This document shows positions 55,841 to 64,000 of a stretch of 64,000 nucleotides of DNA, piece after piece. Position numbers and translations under genes: made by a program. The notes under the pieces were generated by a model. It saw nothing but the letters and a program-made list of their open reading frames with translations. It made no database searches and was not told where the DNA came from. The DNA comes from Brevibacillus sedimenti (GTDB lineage Bacteria; Bacillota; Bacilli; Brevibacillales; Brevibacillaceae), in contig NZ_CP064048.1 of the NCBI RefSeq assembly GCF_020923495.1, positions 2,853,001 through 2,917,000 of the forward strand, in the 5' to 3' direction. Position 1 is the stretch's first letter. Each line of letters starts with the position of its first letter.

Positions 55841-56746
55841 ATGGTTTTTGACACGATTATCATTGGCGGGGGAATTGCAGGATTGCAGACTGCCATTCAG
55901 CTTTCCCGATGCCTGCGAAACGTCGCCGTGGTAGATGCCAGCAATGGCAGGTCAACGGTGGCCAAAGCGTACCGCAACATCCTCGGATTTCCCGACGGCG
56001 TCAGCGGAAAGGCGCTGCGCGATGCCGGACGAACCCATGCGCTCCGTCTGGGCGTTCGCTTTTTTTCTGACGAGGTGTCAGAGCTCTCGGAACACGAGGG
56101 ACGTTTTTTTGCCCGTCTCCGCGTCTCCGGTTACCGGCTCGAGGGACGTACAGTGGTGCTGGCAGCAGGAATCAGCGACCCGTTTCCGGACATTCCGGGG
56201 CTTGTCGACTGTCTCGGAAAATCAATCTTCATCTGCCCCGATTGTGACGGGTACGAGACGGTCGGTCAGGCGGCAGCGGTCATCGGAGCTGCTCCGCAAG
56301 CGGCAGAAATGGCCGTCCAGCTTCGTTATTACACCGACCGCCTGACGGTGATCAACCACGCGGGATCGCCGCTCGGAGCGCAGGAAGGCGAAACAATCCG
56401 ATCGCTCTCGATCGACGTGATCAACGAGCGGGTAGAACGGCTTGCACACCAAAACGGAATGCTTACCGGCATCGTCTTGTCCGGCGGCGCCACGTTGTCA
56501 GTCAGCCGGGCCTTTCTCGCGTTTCCCGGCGCCCGTGTAAACACAGACTTGCTGCGTCCGTTTGCCGTCCGCTTCAACGAAAAGGGGCACGTCCTGGTCG
56601 ATCCCCGTACCAAGGAAACAGACCACCGGAATATATGGGCCGTGGGCGACGTGATTCCCCATTCCCAGCAGGTGGCGATCGCAATGGGAGATGGGGCGCA
56701 GGCCGCGATCTGGATTCACAAGCGCCTGCAGGAAAGCATCACATAG
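55841..56746 (+). CDS. thioredoxin reductase-like NAD(P)/FAD oxidoreductase
   Basis: This 301-residue two-dinucleotide flavoprotein has an FAD fold IIGGGIAGLQTAIQLSR at 7-22 and a C-terminal FAD motif WAVGDVIPHSQQVAIAMGDG. The active-site-like motif is CPDCDG, with both cysteines, where thioredoxin reductases have CATCDG. The electron acceptor is unknown. It starts at ATG 55841 with a weak ribosome site; an overlapping ATG at 55836 is in another frame. Confidence 0.85.
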   Translation: MVFDTIIIGGGIAGLQTAIQLSRCLRNVAVVDASNGRSTVAKAYRNILGFPDGVSGKALRDAGRTHALRLGVRFFSDEVSELSEHEGRFFARLRVSGYRLEGRTVVLAAGISDPFPDIPGLVDCLGKSIFICPDCDGYETVGQAAAVIGAAPQAAEMAVQLRYYTDRLTVINHAGSPLGAQEGETIRSLSIDVINERVERLAHQNGMLTGIVLSGGATLSVSRAFLAFPGARVNTDLLRPFAVRFNEKGHVLVDPRTKETDHRNIWAVGDVIPHSQQVAIAMGDGAQAAIWIHKRLQESIT

Positions 56747-56861
56747 CATATCACGGGACGGATCGCATTTTGTATTCATTTGGTGACCAGGCACAAGCAA
56801 CCGCAGTCCACCGTATGCTTTGTTTGATCGAACATGGGCAGTACGGAGGGACATTGGCAAG

Positions 56862-57329
56862 ATGATTACCTACCTGAGAGATTTGTTGCTGGGACTTTTG
56901 GCATGGTGGTGCGGAAACGGTGCGATTCGGCTGTTTCCCGTCACGCCGCTTCACCCTGATCGGCTGGGGGACTGGGTTGCCTTTTTGCTGTTCAAGCCGG
57001 TCGAACTGGTAATGGCGGCCATCTTGTTTGTGCTGGGGTCGGTCTTGTTGGGTGGACTGATCCGCACCCATGCGGCCGAGGCCATCCGGCGAGGGGTGTT
57101 TGGCGAGGGCTGTCTGAACGCTCTGCTGTGCGTATACGCAGGTTTCCTCGGGTACATTCAGTATCTCAAAATGCCCATGCCGACGCTCATTTTCGGCGGA
57201 GCTGCGATCTTGATCCTGTTGGTTCGGATGCGGCGCAGGCGGGCGCTGCAGGCGGAAATCATTGAATTGATGAAAAGCACGCAGAAGCAGTTCCTGTCCA
57301 CGGCTTTCCCGGGAAAGCGCAGAATCTGA
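56862..57329 (+). CDS. small membrane protein of unknown function
   Basis: This 155-residue protein is not recognised. It has three to four hydrophobic segments (about 5-22, 45-66, 92-112 and 115-127) and an Arg-rich cytoplasmic stretch (RMRRRRALQAE). The start ATG 56862 is behind GGAGGGAC. It lies between the flavoprotein and mecA, where B. subtilis has ypbF/ypbG, but I see no clear match to these. Confidence 0.7.
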   Translation: MITYLRDLLLGLLAWWCGNGAIRLFPVTPLHPDRLGDWVAFLLFKPVELVMAAILFVLGSVLLGGLIRTHAAEAIRRGVFGEGCLNALLCVYAGFLGYIQYLKMPMPTLIFGGAAILILLVRMRRRRALQAEIIELMKSTQKQFLSTAFPGKRRI

Positions 57330-57583
57330 CAGACCTTTACAGAATCAACCGTTCTGCGTGTCCGGTCGACAGGATTCCCGGTTGCTCCTCCCTTCAGCAC
57401 ACACGAATGGACCCGAGCGCTATATTCTTCCGCGCAACTATGTTATGATAGAGCCAGTCCCCTTTTTTTCACGACATTGTGAAAATGGTGGATGGCCGAG
57501 GGGTATCCGCCGGAAATGCGGAGAACTCTTACAGGCTCTGGTTCATACTTTGTAATACGACTGGATGGCGAGGAGGGACAGTC

Positions 57584-58186
57584 ATGCGTGTTGAACGCCT
57601 TGGTCAAGACAAGATACGGATCTTCCTAACGTTCGACGATCTGTCGGAGCGAGGAATTGAAAAAGAAGACATGTGGCGTGACATTCCAAAGGTACATGAA
57701 CTGTTCAACGACATGATGGAACAGGCCTACCACGAATTGGGCTTTGAAGTGTCCGGGCCTGTCGCCGTTGAAGTGTTTGCCTTGCCAGCACAGGGAATGG
57801 TCGTAATCGTAACGCGCGGCAAAACAGGCTCAATGCTTGAGAAGGAAGAGGAAGAGTACGAGGACGATGACGTATATGAATTGGAAGTCACTCTGGAAGA
57901 GAGTGAACTCGTCATCTATTCCTTCCGCGACTTTGAGCATCTGGTTGAAGCAGCTCATCGCATAAACGCGATGTTGACCAATGGCGGAGCCGCTTATTTT
58001 TACCAGGGCAAATACTACCTTGTACTGGGAGAGCTCGATTTGGATCAGGAGCAGTACCAGAAGCTGATTGCGATCCTCTCTGAATACGGAGAAGCGACGC
58101 CGACTACCGTTTACGTCCTGGAGGAATACGGCAAGGTTGTCGTTGCTGACGACGCTGTCAAGGAGATTTGCAGACATTTTCAGTAA
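57584..58186 (+). CDS. mecA: adaptor protein MecA/YpbH
   Basis: This 200-residue adaptor delivers substrates to the ClpC ATPase. The N-terminal substrate-binding part (MRVERLGQDKIRIFLTFDDL) and a C-terminal ClpC-binding domain are joined by an acidic linker (KEEEEYEDDD). By place before gudB it fits YpbH (MecB) of B. subtilis, but MecA and YpbH are paralogues and cannot be told apart with certainty. The start is ATG 57584 behind GAGGAGGG. Confidence 0.93.
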   Translation: MRVERLGQDKIRIFLTFDDLSERGIEKEDMWRDIPKVHELFNDMMEQAYHELGFEVSGPVAVEVFALPAQGMVVIVTRGKTGSMLEKEEEEYEDDDVYELEVTLEESELVIYSFRDFEHLVEAAHRINAMLTNGGAAYFYQGKYYLVLGELDLDQEQYQKLIAILSEYGEATPTTVYVLEEYGKVVVADDAVKEICRHFQ

Positions 58187-58215
58187 AATGTCTGGCGGAC
58201 ATTCCTGTACAATAA

Positions 58216-58245
58216 AACAGCACCTAGCGGTTGCTAGGTGCTTTT
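58216..58245. terminator. terminator between mecA and deacetylase
   Basis: GCACCTAGC pairs with GCTAGGTGC, loop GGTT, followed by TTTT; A residues on the other side suit the minus-strand gene. Confidence 0.78.
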
Positions 58246-58252
58246 GCTGTTC

Positions 58253-58999
58253 TTACAGCCCGGCGAACAGGTCGCTCTCCTTGCCTTCGCGATCGGGCAC
58301 GTATCCCTTGAGGTTGTGCCAGACGAGCATGAACTGATTCACGGTGCGGACGTTGTCGAGGCGGCCGGCCAGCACCCCCGGGAAAACACGCTCCACGGAC
58401 ATGTGCTGTGTCCGGTGAGCCGCCAGCGCCCGGGCCACCTGCAGGGCGTACTCCGGCGCGCGGATTTCCGTCGTGATCGCTTCGTAGGGATCCGTGCAGG
58501 GAGGCACAAACATCCCGGCGGGTGCGCCCGCCGCGTACGTCACGTGATACAGCTTGCGCACCGGAGAGCCGGGAGGAAGCTGTTTGACGGCCTGCGTCGT
58601 CGCTGCGGATATGGCCTGATGGTCCGGATGGCCGGAGATGCCATGCGGCGCGAAGGTGACCACGACCTGAGGCTGACAGGAGGCGATGACGGCCTGGATG
58701 CGACTGATCAATTCGTCTTCGGGAACGGAGGAGAGCCGTTTGTCAGTGTAGTCGAGGAAAAGCAGGTTGTCGATGCCCAGGATGGTTGCCGCCTCACGCA
58801 GTTCCCGCTCCCGGAAGCTCGGCAGTTCGGCTTGTGTGCACAGCGGCGGATCTCCCGCTTTGCCAGCCTCTCCGCGAGTGGCGCACACCAGGGAAATGGT
58901 CGTGTCCGGTTGCTGCGCGTACTTGCAAATCGTCACTCCAGACGTGAACGTTTCATCATCTGGATGGGCAAACACAAACAGGATATGTTTTGGTTCCAT
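58253..58999 (-). CDS. PIG-L family deacetylase, possible bacillithiol BshB2
   Basis: This 248-residue zinc-dependent N-acetylglucosamine deacetylase-like enzyme has metal motif AHPDDE near 11-16 and HPDH later. The overall pattern (CATRGEAGKAGDPPLCTQAELPS..R..EL) resembles BshB2 of B. subtilis, which deacetylates GlcNAc-malate in bacillithiol synthesis; I give this as likely rather than sure. The start ATG 58999 is behind GGAGGGG. It is convergent with mecA. Confidence 0.82.
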   Translation of the reverse strand: MEPKHILFVFAHPDDETFTSGVTICKYAQQPDTTISLVCATRGEAGKAGDPPLCTQAELPSFRERELREAATILGIDNLLFLDYTDKRLSSVPEDELISRIQAVIASCQPQVVVTFAPHGISGHPDHQAISAATTQAVKQLPPGSPVRKLYHVTYAAGAPAGMFVPPCTDPYEAITTEIRAPEYALQVARALAAHRTQHMSVERVFPGVLAGRLDNVRTVNQFMLVWHNLKGYVPDREGKESDLFAGL

Positions 59000-59229
59000 T
59001 ACAACCCCTCCGTCTTGCAACATGCTGCTCTGCCGTTTATTATCGCACAACACGGACGATTTGACATGCGCGGGTGTAAGTCGGGGCAATATAATCTTCT
59101 ATCGTTTCGGGCACGCTAACAGTACTGCCCTGCGTGTGAAGCGCCTCGTTCCGGAACGATTTCAGGACGCGCCCGGGACAGAACAAATACCTGCAAACTC
59201 TTTTTCGGAGACAAATGGGAATTTTCATC

Positions 59230-59258
59230 TTCTCATCCCTGATACAAGCGTGTATACT
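59230..59258 (+). promoter_or_regulatory. possible promoter of gudB
   Basis: TTCTCA and TATACT are separated by 17 bases, 42 bases before gudB. Confidence 0.38.
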
Positions 59259-59300
59259 TAACGGTGGGTCTACCGACAACTATTTTGAGGTGAATATGTA

Positions 59301-60593
59301 ATGGGTAATCAAGAAACGGTAACCGAAAACACCCGAGGGAAAGAACAAAAGGAAGAGAAAGCGAACTTGCTTGAATCTACCCAGACGGTGATCAAGGAAG
59401 CACTGGAGAAACTAGGTTACCAGGAATCGATGTATGAACTCCTGAAGGAGCCGCTGCGCGTGCTGACTGTACGCATCCCTGTCCGCATGGATAACGGGGA
59501 GGTAAAGGTGTTTACAGGCTATCGCGCCCAGCACAACGACGCAGTTGGACCGACCAAGGGGGGCATTCGTTTCCACCCGGATGTTACAGAGGAAGAAGTT
59601 AAAGCGCTTTCTATTTGGATGAGTTTGAAAGCGGGCATCGTCGACCTGCCATACGGCGGCGGGAAAGGCGGAATTATCTGCGATCCTCGTGAAATGTCTT
59701 TCCGCGAGCTTGAGCGTCTCAGCCGCGGTTACGTACGTGCGGTCAGCCAAATCGTGGGACCGACGAAAGATATTCCGGCACCAGACGTCTTCACCAACTC
59801 TCAAATCATGGCCTGGATGATGGACGAGTACAGCCGCATCCGCGAGTTCGACTCGCCGGGATTCATTACGGGCAAGCCGATCGCGCTGGGCGGTTCGCAC
59901 GGACGCGAAACAGCGACGGCCAAAGGTGTAACCATCTGCATCCGTGAAGCAGCCAAACGTCGTAACATCGACCTGAAAGGCGCTCGCGTCGTCGTGCAGG
60001 GCTTCGGCAACGCCGGCAGCTACCTGTCCAAGTTCATGCACGATGCAGGGGCGAAAGTAATCGGCATCTCCGACGCTTACGGCGCCCTGTACGATCCGAA
60101 CGGATTGGACATCGATTACCTGCTGGACCGCCGCGACTCGTTCGGCACGGTTACCAAGTTGTTTACCGATACGATTACAAATAAAGAACTGCTTGAGCTG
60201 GATTGCGACATTCTCGTTCCGGCGGCGATCGAAAACCAGATCACTGCTGCCAACGCTCACAACATCAAGGCGAAAATCGTGGTGGAGGCAGCCAACGGCC
60301 CGACCACGCTCGAAGCGACCAAAATTCTCACCGAACGCGGCATCCTGCTGGTACCTGACGTGCTGGCAAGCGCCGGCGGTGTAACCGTTTCCTACTTCGA
60401 ATGGGTTCAAAACAACCAGGGTTACTACTGGACCGAAGAAGAAGTTCAGGAGAAATTGGAAAAAGTAATGGTGAAAGCGTTTGAGAACGTGTACACGCTG
60501 GCTCAAACGCGCCGTGTTGACATGCGTCTGGCTGCCTACATGGTGGGCGTGCGCAAGATGGCCGAAGCCTCCCGCTTCCGCGGTTGGGTGTAA
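59301..60593 (+). CDS. gudB: NAD-specific glutamate dehydrogenase
   Basis: This 430-residue hexameric enzyme oxidises glutamate to 2-oxoglutarate and ammonia. The substrate motif PYGGGKGGI and the GFGNAGSYLSKFMHDAGAK NAD fold are intact. The EVKALSIWMSLK segment has a single VKA, without the 9-base duplication that inactivates the B. subtilis 168 gudB allele as I recall it, so it should be active. The start ATG is behind TTTTGAGGTGAAT. Confidence 0.94.
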   Translation: MGNQETVTENTRGKEQKEEKANLLESTQTVIKEALEKLGYQESMYELLKEPLRVLTVRIPVRMDNGEVKVFTGYRAQHNDAVGPTKGGIRFHPDVTEEEVKALSIWMSLKAGIVDLPYGGGKGGIICDPREMSFRELERLSRGYVRAVSQIVGPTKDIPAPDVFTNSQIMAWMMDEYSRIREFDSPGFITGKPIALGGSHGRETATAKGVTICIREAAKRRNIDLKGARVVVQGFGNAGSYLSKFMHDAGAKVIGISDAYGALYDPNGLDIDYLLDRRDSFGTVTKLFTDTITNKELLELDCDILVPAAIENQITAANAHNIKAKIVVEAANGPTTLEATKILTERGILLVPDVLASAGGVTVSYFEWVQNNQGYYWTEEEVQEKLEKVMVKAFENVYTLAQTRRVDMRLAAYMVGVRKMAEASRFRGWV

Positions 60594-60623
60594 GAGAATC
60601 GGTCAAACGCAAGTGCGAAAAAC

Positions 60624-60660
60624 AAAACCTCCTTGGTTCGTCCAAGGAGGTTTTTGTTTT
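60624..60660. terminator. bidirectional terminator, gudB / ansA
   Basis: AAAACCTCCTTGG pairs with CCAAGGAGGTTTT, followed by TGTTTT; it ends gudB (+) and ansA (-). Confidence 0.87.
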
Positions 60661-60701
60661 GAGTGAGGGTGTGAGTGCTGACCGCCTGCAGAAGTCAGGG
60701 C

Positions 60702-61670
60702 TTACTGCTCGAACAAGCGCTGCAGTTCGCCAAAGTCGCGGGTCTGCTGCAGCACCACCATCAGCTTGATGCGTGCTTTCTGGCCGTTCAGGCCGTTGGA
60801 AAAGACGATGCCCAGCTCTTTCAGCTTGCGGCCGCCTCCCTCGTAGTCGTACACGTCCTGTACCTGGCCATTGTAACAGCGGGAAACCAGGACGATTGGC
60901 ATTCCCTTGTCCAGGAGCTTACCCAGCACTGGCACGACAGCAGGGGGCAGGTTGCCCAGGCCGAACGCCTCCACCACCAGGCCGTCCACCTGCTGCGTGA
61001 AGAGAAAATCCAGCCAGTTTGGGTCCATTCCGGCGACCGCTTTTATCAGCGGCACGTTGGCGTTGGCATGTTCGATCGCATAGTGCTCGCGAACCAGGGG
61101 AGCATGGTGGTAGTTGACGCTTTTTTTGGAAATGGTGCCAATCGGGCCGTACGCCGGCGACTGGAACGTGGCCACGTTGCTGGTATGCGTTTTGGTCACG
61201 TGGCGGGCAGCGTGGATTTCGTCGTTGAACACGACCAGAACACCCTTGTCGCGGCTTTGCGGATCAGCTGCCACACGTACAGAGGAAATCAGGTTGACCG
61301 GGCCGTCTGCGCCCAATTCGTTGCTGCTTCGCATGGCGCCGGTCAGCACGACGGGCACCGTCACCGGCAGGGTGATGTCGAGGAAGTAGGCCGTTTCTTC
61401 CAACGTGTCAGTGCCGTGCGTCACGACTACACCGTCGTAGCCGTGCTGGTCCAGTTCCTGTTGGATAAAGAGACGCAGGTCGTTCATTACGGCAGGAGTG
61501 ATGTGGGGGCTTGGCAGATTCAAAAAGTTGACCATCGTCACATCCGCATACCGCTGCAAAAAGGGCAGATTTTTTACCACAGCCTGATCGTCCAGCGGTT
61601 TGACACCCTCGGATGCGTCGACAGACATGGCGATGGTACCGCCTGTATTGATCACCAGAATTTTTTTCAT
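60702..61670 (-). CDS. ansA: L-asparaginase
   Basis: This 322-residue enzyme hydrolyses asparagine to aspartate and ammonia. Catalytic segments are NTGGTIAM near 8-15 and VVTHGTDTLEETAYFL, plus GAMRSSNELGADGP. No signal peptide, so it is the cytoplasmic type. The start is ATG 61670. With ald and gudB it forms part of the ammonia-releasing amino-acid use in this window. Confidence 0.93.
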   Translation of the reverse strand: MKKILVINTGGTIAMSVDASEGVKPLDDQAVVKNLPFLQRYADVTMVNFLNLPSPHITPAVMNDLRLFIQQELDQHGYDGVVVTHGTDTLEETAYFLDITLPVTVPVVLTGAMRSSNELGADGPVNLISSVRVAADPQSRDKGVLVVFNDEIHAARHVTKTHTSNVATFQSPAYGPIGTISKKSVNYHHAPLVREHYAIEHANANVPLIKAVAGMDPNWLDFLFTQQVDGLVVEAFGLGNLPPAVVPVLGKLLDKGMPIVLVSRCYNGQVQDVYDYEGGGRKLKELGIVFSNGLNGQKARIKLMVVLQQTRDFGELQRLFEQ

Positions 61671-61712
61671 GTGCCGTCTCTCCTGTAGCGGGGTTTCAAT
61701 CAAGACGTATTC

Positions 61713-61742
61713 ATGGTACGATGAGTGATAGTCTTGTGTAAA
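61713..61742 (-). promoter_or_regulatory. possible promoter of ansA
   Basis: TTTACA and TACCAT are separated by 18 bases on the minus strand, 43 bases before ansA. Confidence 0.35.
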
Positions 61743-61756
61743 GGAGCAATACGCAG

Positions 61757-62431
61757 ATGATTGCTGTCATCGGAGCGGCGATTGCCCCCGGTATTGCCAT
61801 TCTAAGCTATTTTTACCTGCGCGACAATCTTCAGCCGGAGCCCATCTCGATGGTCATCCGGACATTTATTTTTGGCGTTTTGCTCGTCTTTCCGGTGATG
61901 GTGCTGCAGTACATCATGCAGACCGAGTGGAACTGGCGGAGCGAATTCGTCGCCGACGTGGTACAGTCCGCGGTGGTGGAAGAGTTTTTCAAATGGATGG
62001 TCGTTTATTTTACCGCATACAAGCATGTGGAGTTCGATGAGCCGTACGATGGCATTGTGTACGCGGTGGCGGTCTCACTGGGTTTTGCTACGCTGGAAAA
62101 CTTGTTCTATCTGCTCATCAACGGGCTGGATATCGCGTTTTGGCGTGCGTTGTTGCCTGTGTCGAGCCATGCGCTCTTTGCCGTCTGGATGGGGTATTAT
62201 CTCGGCCGGGCGAAATTTTCCGGCACGGCGCGAAAAGAGGCCGGATACCTGTGGATCTCGGTGGGGCTGCCGATCAGCCTGCACGCGGTCTACAACGCCA
62301 TATTTCTTGCAACCCAACACTGGCTTGTGCTCATCGTGCCGTTCATGGCCGTCCTCTGGTGGCAGGGGCTGAAAAAAGTGCAGCGCGCGCACGATTTTGG
62401 TTCTAAAACGCTTACCTCCCGTCCACACTAG
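61757..62431 (+). CDS. prsW: intramembrane protease PrsW
   Basis: This 224-residue polytopic metalloprotease is PrsW, which makes the first cut in anti-sigma factor RsiW in B. subtilis. Catalytic VVEEFFKW near 75-82 and the conserved H residues in SSHALFAVWMGY and SLHAVYNAI are present, with about seven membrane segments. It precedes sleB-ypeB in B. subtilis. The start ATG 61757 is behind AAAGGAG. Confidence 0.92.
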   Translation: MIAVIGAAIAPGIAILSYFYLRDNLQPEPISMVIRTFIFGVLLVFPVMVLQYIMQTEWNWRSEFVADVVQSAVVEEFFKWMVVYFTAYKHVEFDEPYDGIVYAVAVSLGFATLENLFYLLINGLDIAFWRALLPVSSHALFAVWMGYYLGRAKFSGTARKEAGYLWISVGLPISLHAVYNAIFLATQHWLVLIVPFMAVLWWQGLKKVQRAHDFGSKTLTSRPH

Positions 62432-62452
62432 GACGTAAGGAGGAGGGTCATC

Positions 62453-62614
62453 GTGCCAAAAAGCCAACGAGCAAAAGTGACGATACGCTGCAACGTATGT
62501 GGAGAAACTTTCACCCTTCGCGGCCGCAGGGAACCCGGCGGCGGTGTGGACACCGGCTTCAAGCAGTGTCTGTGCGACAACGACAAGCATTTCAGCATTC
62601 AGGAAGAACCCTGA
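62453..62614 (+). CDS. small zinc-ribbon-like protein
   Basis: This 53-residue protein is too short for many gene callers. The start GTG 62453 has a very strong AAGGAGGAGGG ribosome site. It has CNVC near 15-18 and CLC near 39-41, a likely metal-binding knuckle pair, and a basic start (PKSQRAK). It is 21 bases after prsW, so likely cotranscribed. Function is unknown. Confidence 0.7.
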   Translation: MPKSQRAKVTIRCNVCGETFTLRGRREPGGGVDTGFKQCLCDNDKHFSIQEEP

Positions 62615-62690
62615 ATCCCCTGCGTGCGGCAGCAGCCAGGGGCGAACATATGGAATGGCGGCGGGGGAAAGCCCTGCCGCAAGCAGTGGG

Positions 62691-62715
62691 ACCGGCAAGC
62701 GCCGGTTCTTTTTTT
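62691..62715 (+). terminator. terminator after prsW unit
   Basis: ACCGGC pairs with GCCGGT, loop AAGC, followed by TCTTTTTTT. Confidence 0.72.
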
Positions 62716-62818
62716 GTCGGTAACACGCTTCGCCCTTTCCATACGCATATGCATAATCCGCTCTCGCTCCACCAACACTATGCAAAGATTTCATTACGTG
62801 CCAAGGGGGATGTAAACC

Positions 62819-63010
62819 GTGCGAACCAAGCTGACTGCCATAAGGCCTGTAACGGCGGCCAGGGGCGGTTTTCCTTGGAAGGCCGGCGGGACTGAAGCGG
62901 ACAGCGCCCCGGCAGCAAAGGAAGCAACGGGCCCCAGGATAAACGGTTCGACTGGCACAGTGATGACCGCCAGCAATGCGGCTGGAATTGGTGAAGGGAG
63001 GATTGGATAA
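62819..63010 (+). CDS. doubtful small ORF before ypeB
   Basis: This 63-residue frame starts GTG behind AAGGGGGA and stops two bases before ypeB, which would suit translational coupling. The product is basic and rich in Ala, Gly and Thr with no recognisable domain, signal or membrane segment. It could be a leader ORF or chance; low confidence. Confidence 0.3.
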   Translation: MRTKLTAIRPVTAARGGFPWKAGGTEADSAPAAKEATGPRINGSTGTVMTASNAAGIGEGRIG

Positions 63011-63012
63011 AA

Positions 63013-64000
63013 ATGGGATACGGAACGGTTGCGCGCGTCCTCTTTCCCGTCACCTTGATTGCGCTTGTCGGTGTCGGGGTGTGGGGCTATCAGGAGCACA
63101 ACGAAAAAAACTCCATTTTGATCAAGGCGGAAAACCAGTATCAGCGCGCCTTTCACGATTTGAACTACCACATCGACAACTTGCATGACGAATTGGGTAA
63201 ATCGCTGGTTATCAACACGCGCAGGCAGATGACCCCCTGCCTCACCAATGTCTGGCGGCTTGCCAACGAGGCCCGGTCGGAGGTCGGTCAACTGCCGCTG
63301 ACCTTGATGCCGTTCAACAACACGGAAGAGTTTTTGTCCCGCGTCGCTGACTTTTCATACCGGGTAGCGGTGCGCGATCTGGACAAGGAGCCGCTGACAG
63401 CAAAGGAGTACCAGACGCTGAAAGAGCTGCACAAACACTCCAAAAACATCCAGAACCAGTTGCGCAACGTGCAGGCCAACGTGTTTGCCAAACAACTGCG
63501 CTGGATGGACGTGGAGACGGCGTTGGCCTCGGACGACAAAAAATCGGACAACACGATTATTGACGGGTTCCGCACGATTGAAAAAAAACATGTCGAAAAA
63601 CCCCGAGATCGACTGGGGCGTCGGCATTCGGAGCCTGGAAACAAAAAAACTGAAGCGGATCAAAGGTATCGATGGCAAACCGATTGACAAGGAAGAGGCG
63701 AAGCGGATCGCGCTGGCATTCACAGGATTGAATCCCGCGGAAGCGACGGTTGAAGTGGACGATAACGGCAAGGCCGAAGGGTACACCGCCTACAGCGTCC
63801 GGATAACCTCCAAGAAAGCGGGCGCCCCGATCAACCTGGATGTGACCAAACGGAGCGGAAAAGTTGTCTGGATGATGAACGAACGGGAAGTCGGCGAAGA
63901 ACGCATCAGTCTGGACGAAGCGGAGGAAAGCGCGCGCAAGTTTTTGCGGGATCACGGGTTCGGCAACATGGTGGTGTCGGAAAGCGACACCTATGACAGA
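63013..64000 (+). pseudogene. ypeB: germination protein YpeB, frameshifted and cut by window end
   Basis: YpeB is a spore inner-membrane-associated protein needed for SleB localisation and stability. The first frame gives an N-terminal membrane segment (about 6-24) and the NSILIKAENQYQRAFHDL start of the YpeB domain. Homology leaves this frame after GFRTIEK at an eight-A run (63581-63588) and continues in another frame with MSKNPEIDWGVGIRSLETKK and a PepSY-type region to the window end. Removing one A would rejoin the frames. It is an actual mutation or homopolymer error. The start ATG is behind GGGAGG. Confidence 0.85.

Larger units (their letters stand above)
62615..63012. other. region between small ORF and ypeB, no sleB
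   Basis: This 398-base stretch holds a terminator (62691-62715) and one weak ORF (62819-63010), but no part of the spore lysin sleB that precedes ypeB in bacilli. All three forward frames were read for SleB remnants and none was seen. Confidence 0.6.

Noticed and set aside
59061-59095. TTGACA ... TATAAT upstream of gudB
   Set aside because: Both boxes are near perfect but 23 bases apart, too far for a sigma-A promoter.
62794-63291. Hydrophobic minus-strand frame opposite the small ORF and ypeB
   Set aside because: Its hydrophobic stretch is the reverse of Ala/Gly/Ser-rich codons, it lacks a ribosome site, and it is antisense to ypeB.

Overview
The window is chromosomal DNA from an endospore-forming member of the Bacillales. 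It carries a complete spoIIA operon, a full seven-gene spoVA operon, dacF, dacB-spmA-spmB, spoIIM, mciZ and ypeB. The DNA is GC-rich by eye, and gene order follows the nudF-fur-xerD-drm-pupG-dacF-spoIIA-spoVA-lysA-ppiB-scpAB-dacB-spm-rluB-resABCDE-serA-fer-ypbB-recQ-ypbDE-mecA-gudB-prsW-ypeB order I recall from Bacillus subtilis. High GC with insertions into that order suggests a Brevibacillus-like Paenibacillaceae, but this is inference. I saw no tRNA, rRNA, transposase, integrase of a mobile element, phage gene or CRISPR array.

Layout. 1-3.8 kb: end of a biotin-dependent carboxyltransferase gene, an M20 peptidase and a DUF3866 protein, with tiny mciZ on the opposite strand. 3.9-9.4 kb: nudF, a frameshifted yqxK (endonuclease Q family), spoIIM, fur, ald, yqzK and xerD. 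9.5-12.9 kb: nucleoside salvage (deoB, punA, pdp). 13.2-19.6 kb: an Lrp-family regulator and an oligopeptide ABC transporter (oppABCDF). 19.8-21.9 kb: a chemoreceptor. 22-30.2 kb: the forespore block dacF, spoIIAA-AB-sigF and spoVAA-AF. 30.4-34.5 kb: lysA, ppiB, an M50 protease and scpAB. 34.5-37.7 kb: dacB, spmAB and rluB. 37.8-43.9 kb: cytochrome c maturation and redox signalling (resABCDE). 43.9-49.6 kb: a HAD hydrolase, then on the minus strand a permease, serA and a class V aminotransferase behind a T-box leader. 49.9-51.7 kb (minus): pyrophosphatase, ferredoxin and an unknown membrane-anchored protein. 51.8-58.2 kb: ypbB, recQ, ypbD, ypbE, a thioredoxin-reductase-like flavoprotein, a small membrane protein and mecA. 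58.2-64 kb: a PIG-L deacetylase, glutamate dehydrogenase, asparaginase, prsW, small ORFs and ypeB, which is frameshifted and runs off the window.

Function. The sporulation genes have recognisable sporulation promoters: a very good sigma-F site before dacF, a sigma-H site before spoIIAA and a possible sigma-G site before spoVA. spoIIA produces and controls sigma-F. SpoVA loads dipicolinic acid into the spore, and DacF, DacB, SpmA and SpmB shape cortex and core dehydration. The rest is central metabolism: amino-acid catabolism (ald, gudB, ansA), serine and lysine synthesis, and peptide uptake.

Most of the window is ordinary, well-conserved Bacillales chromosome. The points worth a second look are two single-base homopolymer frameshifts (yqxK, ypeB), ypeB without an adjacent sleB, the T-box-controlled aminotransferase-serA pair, several strong unexplained hairpins or palindromes, and small genes that automatic calling tends to miss. 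I did not find convincing evidence of a wholly new system.
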